A program made the position numbers and the translations under genes. Below, piece after piece: positions 61,702-64,000 of a DNA stretch of 64,000 bases (the stretch's first letter is position 1; every line of letters begins with the position of its first letter). The notes under the pieces were generated by a model. The model had not been told where the DNA came from, did no database searches, and worked only from the letters and a program-made list of their open reading frames with translations. The DNA is taken from assembly GCF_030407495.1 (NCBI RefSeq), contig NZ_JASDDG010000002.1, forward strand, positions 62,001-126,000. Reading direction: 5' to 3'. This DNA comes from Arthrobacter sp. APC 3897 (GTDB lineage: Bacteria; Actinomycetota; Actinomycetes; Actinomycetales; Micrococcaceae).

Positions 61702-62787
61702 TCAGACGAAACTTGTGACGGCTTCGCCATACTCCGCTACCAAACGATCTATGAGGGCGCCCACCGTTTCTCTCTTATGAAGCAGACCAACCCCCTGACC
61801 TGCGGGACTAATCATCAGTCGTGAGTTCTCTGATTTTAGGCCCGATACGACAGCGTTGGCCATCAGACGGCCCTGCAACGGTGATGGTAAGGGGTCTGGA
61901 GCGTCCTCGCGTTGCCAAGCATCCAGAATGTCGTTCTTCAACTGCCGAGATGGCTTACCACTTAGTGCGCGTGTTCGGTAAGTTTCATGTGTTCCGGCCT
62001 CAAGGAGTCGTTCTTTGAGTGTCTCGGGGAGCGAACTCTCTTCGGTCGGGAGCAATGCCGTTCCAATCCATACACCTTGTGCCCCTAGAGCCTGGGCCGC
62101 GGCGATCTGGCTCCCGTGTGACACGCCACCGGCCGCGAGAACGGGGATCGGAGCCATGGACTGCACGAGTTCCGGCACAAGCACGAAGGTGCTAACCGAC
62201 CCAGTATGCCCGGCCGCCTCGTACCCTTGGGCAACGATGCAGTCAAAGCCGTCGTCTTTCAAACGTTCCGCGTGTCGCCTCGACCCGGCCAGGGCCACCA
62301 TGATCGCGCCCATGTCGCGCGTTTGGTGCCTAACGGATTCGGGGGGGGCACCGAGCCCGAAACTCACGAGACGCGGAGACGCATTCGCACAGACATCCCA
62401 GAGCTCGAGTGCATGTTCGCGTGTCATTACGTCGCCACCGAAGGTGCGGTCGCTGACCCACTCATCCCCCGCCGGTAATCCAAGCTCTTCACACACGTCG
62501 GCGAAAAACTCCGTGTGCTCTTGGGGTATTGCGGACAAATCCTCTGCCGTCGCGGCTTTGGGCATCAGGAGGTTAACCCCATAGGGTGCTCCATTGATAG
62601 ATTGCTCGATCTTTTTCAGATCTTCAGCAAGCTCATCAGGGTCGTACCGGTTGGTTCCCAGTACTCCCACTCCCCCTGCGGCAGATACCGCAGCGACAAC
62701 TTCCCAGTCATGACTGAAGCCAAATACTGCATATCTCGCACCGAGCCGTTCAGCGAGTTCACTCTTCGGTCCTATATTAGTCATCAT
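61702..62787 (-). CDS. Nitronate monooxygenase-like FMN enzyme
   Basis: 361 residues, a TIM barrel. VVAAVSAAGGVGVLGTNRYDPDEL starts the FMN site, GFDCIVAQGYEAAGHTGSVSTFVLVPEL holds the catalytic His region (EAAGHxG), and IPVLAAGGVSHGSQIAAAQALGAQGVWIGTALL is the phosphate-binding end. Family members oxidise alkyl nitronates, though relatives include enoyl-ACP reductase-like enzymes. Its ATG overlaps the stop of the CoA-ligase gene. Base composition is less GC-rich than the left of the window. Confidence 0.88.
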   Translation of the reverse strand: MMTNIGPKSELAERLGARYAVFGFSHDWEVVAAVSAAGGVGVLGTNRYDPDELAEDLKKIEQSINGAPYGVNLLMPKAATAEDLSAIPQEHTEFFADVCEELGLPAGDEWVSDRTFGGDVMTREHALELWDVCANASPRLVSFGLGAPPESVRHQTRDMGAIMVALAGSRRHAERLKDDGFDCIVAQGYEAAGHTGSVSTFVLVPELVQSMAPIPVLAAGGVSHGSQIAAAQALGAQGVWIGTALLPTEESSLPETLKERLLEAGTHETYRTRALSGKPSRQLKNDILDAWQREDAPDPLPSPLQGRLMANAVVSGLKSENSRLMISPAGQGVGLLHKRETVGALIDRLVAEYGEAVTSFV

Positions 62788-64000
62788 TAACTTTCCTTCC
62801 TCTGGTCAATCACTCGCCGAAGCTTGCCTGCAGCGGCAGCCCCTATGAGGTCACCCATAGACACAGTTTCGATCTGCGGGGTAATGGACGTGGCCTTCTG
62901 GACGACTCGCTGCACCCGGTCTACGAATGAATCTTTGTCAACAGACACGCTCTCGTGCGGCGCCACTCGAATTCGGAGCGAGTCAAGTCCGTCTTTATAC
63001 TCAACGATCACCTGCATATCTTCGACTCCGGGAGTCTTGGACACGAGATCACACATGGCCGCTAAGTTCACGAGCGTGCCTTTGACCTTGACGATGTCTC
63101 CACTTCGAAAGGGGCCGGAGACCATCCGGGCGGATCCGGTTCGACCGCAGTGTGGACACGGTTCATGTGACAACACTGCACGGTCACCGACCGCGAATCG
63201 CAGGAGCGTGGTCCCCGATCGGTTTAGATGGGTAAAGGCGAGTTCACCTTCGACACCATCGGGGCACCGTTTTCCTGTCTCAGGGTCGAGAACTTCCATG
63301 AATACTGAGTCGGGCGCAAGATCGTGAAAACCGGATCCAGGCACACACTCGACCATCGCACTGCCCTGTTCAGTGGATCCGTAACGGTTCACCACGTTGT
63401 TGTCTTCTGCCCCTACCGCAGTCATCGCATCACGAATGTTCTGCTCCATCGCCTTGCTCAGTCCCTCTCCCGTCACCATCACAACACGCAGCCGATGCAG
63501 TTGCTGTCCGGTCGATGCAACCGACTTGAGGAATTTCAAAACGTAGCTCGGGATCCCCCACAAGATATGTGGTTGGTGCTCAAGCACCAGCTCCATGATC
63601 TCGGCGGTTCTCCTGTGTGGTGACACCAAGTCACCGGAATGTCCGGGATTGGTTTCCAATAATGCTGCGCCGCAGGCCGAAGCTTCTGCGATGGCTCGGC
63701 CTGCCGCCCCCATGGGGTACGGCGTCAGCGGGAAAAGGCTGACCATCAGGTCTCCTTTTCGAATATCGATGAAGTCACGTCGCCGAACCGACCGCAGCAT
63801 GTAGTCGTAGTGATCGGCCGCGGTCACATAAACAGGCGCAGGCACACCAGTTGTGGAGCCCGTTGTGTAGATGATTCTTGACAGCGCCTGGTCCTCAACC
63901 GGAAGGTCATCAAGCTGCAGACGGAAGGCTTCGGGGTTCGCAACAAAGTCCGCTTTAGTCGTGACGGGAAAGTTCTCCAGGTCGTCGATCGTCTGGATGT
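62787..64000 (-). CDS. Phenylacetate-CoA-ligase-like adenylate-forming enzyme, 5' end cut
   Basis: The frame runs open to the window edge, so at least 404 residues and probably about 430 in full. The P-loop YTTGSTTGVPAPVYVT is near the visible start, with VNRYGSTEQGSAMVEC as the A5-type motif, GELAFTHLNRSGTTLLRFAVGD as A7, and a zinc-like CPHCGRTGS loop as in PaaK. It would activate an aryl or acyl acid to its CoA ester. Stop and start overlap with the nitronate monooxygenase (TAATG), so they are coupled. Confidence 0.87.
   Translation of the reverse strand, partial: IQTIDDLENFPVTTKADFVANPEAFRLQLDDLPVEDQALSRIIYTTGSTTGVPAPVYVTAADHYDYMLRSVRRRDFIDIRKGDLMVSLFPLTPYPMGAAGRAIAEASACGAALLETNPGHSGDLVSPHRRTAEIMELVLEHQPHILWGIPSYVLKFLKSVASTGQQLHRLRVVMVTGEGLSKAMEQNIRDAMTAVGAEDNNVVNRYGSTEQGSAMVECVPGSGFHDLAPDSVFMEVLDPETGKRCPDGVEGELAFTHLNRSGTTLLRFAVGDRAVLSHEPCPHCGRTGSARMVSGPFRSGDIVKVKGTLVNLAAMCDLVSKTPGVEDMQVIVEYKDGLDSLRIRVAPHESVSVDKDSFVDRVQRVVQKATSITPQIETVSMGDLIGAAAAGKLRRVIDQRKES

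Noticed and set aside
61520-61780. 86-codon open frame on the plus strand
   Set aside because: Overlaps the inverted repeat and the end of the nitronate monooxygenase gene; composition is not coding-like.

Overview
The window looks like chromosomal DNA of a high-GC actinobacterium, most likely Micrococcaceae close to Arthrobacter. The evidence is strong GC bias at third codon positions, frequent GTG starts, tightly overlapping genes, a mycothiol-type DinB protein, actinobacterial small membrane proteins and a purine-degradation cluster of the Arthrobacter type. It carries about 60 genes or gene remnants, one tRNA, several terminators and operator-like sites, and no CRISPR array or intact mobile element.

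Layout. 1-5 kb: a membrane-protein tail, then a lipoprotein followed by a MacAB-like ABC export system. 5-13 kb: glycerol dehydrogenase, an SOS-boxed umuDC pair whose UmuD lacks its catalytic residues, a PadR/membrane-protein unit, arfB, an epimerase, tRNA-Ala(CGC), a copper-storage protein and a DinB protein. 13-22 kb: IclR regulator, metal P-type ATPase, SDR plus acetamidase, CorA, META lipoprotein, alcohol dehydrogenase with an MHS-family transporter, and a glycosyltransferase. 22-33 kb: a stress-flavoured region with a frameshifted manganese catalase, an S10 peptidase, DUF456, a membrane protein, a general-stress SDR, transporters, UspA, a TetR/efflux pair, RraA and an alpha/beta hydrolase. 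Three of these promoters share a 12-bp near-palindrome.

33.6-48.3 kb is a purine catabolism locus. One eight-gene minus-strand operon (uraD, uraH, urate oxidase, NCS2 permease, a DUF6986 aldolase-like protein, allE, allB, a CitE-like lyase) sits beside 8-oxoguanine deaminase. A divergent operon encodes XdhC, an FAD subunit and a fused Fe-S/molybdenum xanthine dehydrogenase subunit. Together they would take xanthine, guanine oxidation products and urate to allantoin, allantoate and ureidoglycolate. Allantoate amidohydrolase (allC) and ureidoglycolate lyase are not in the window. The two malate-synthase/CitE-like proteins are good candidates for using the glyoxylate released.

48.3-60.2 kb: a split secreted or anchored protein, glycolate oxidase GlcD with an LctP-type permease, a polyol module (mannitol dehydrogenase, frameshifted SorC-type regulator, ABC importer without its own ATPase) and an AGCS amino-acid symporter. 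60.2-64 kb changes character: a decayed IS30 transposase, an SDR tail and AT-richer DNA leading to a nitronate monooxygenase coupled to a CoA-ligase-like gene cut by the window edge. This looks like an acquired accessory segment.

Three otherwise good genes (Mn catalase, the SorC regulator and the 48.3-49.1 kb protein) are each broken by what looks like a one-base change in a G/C-rich run. Sequencing error must be excluded before calling them pseudogenes.
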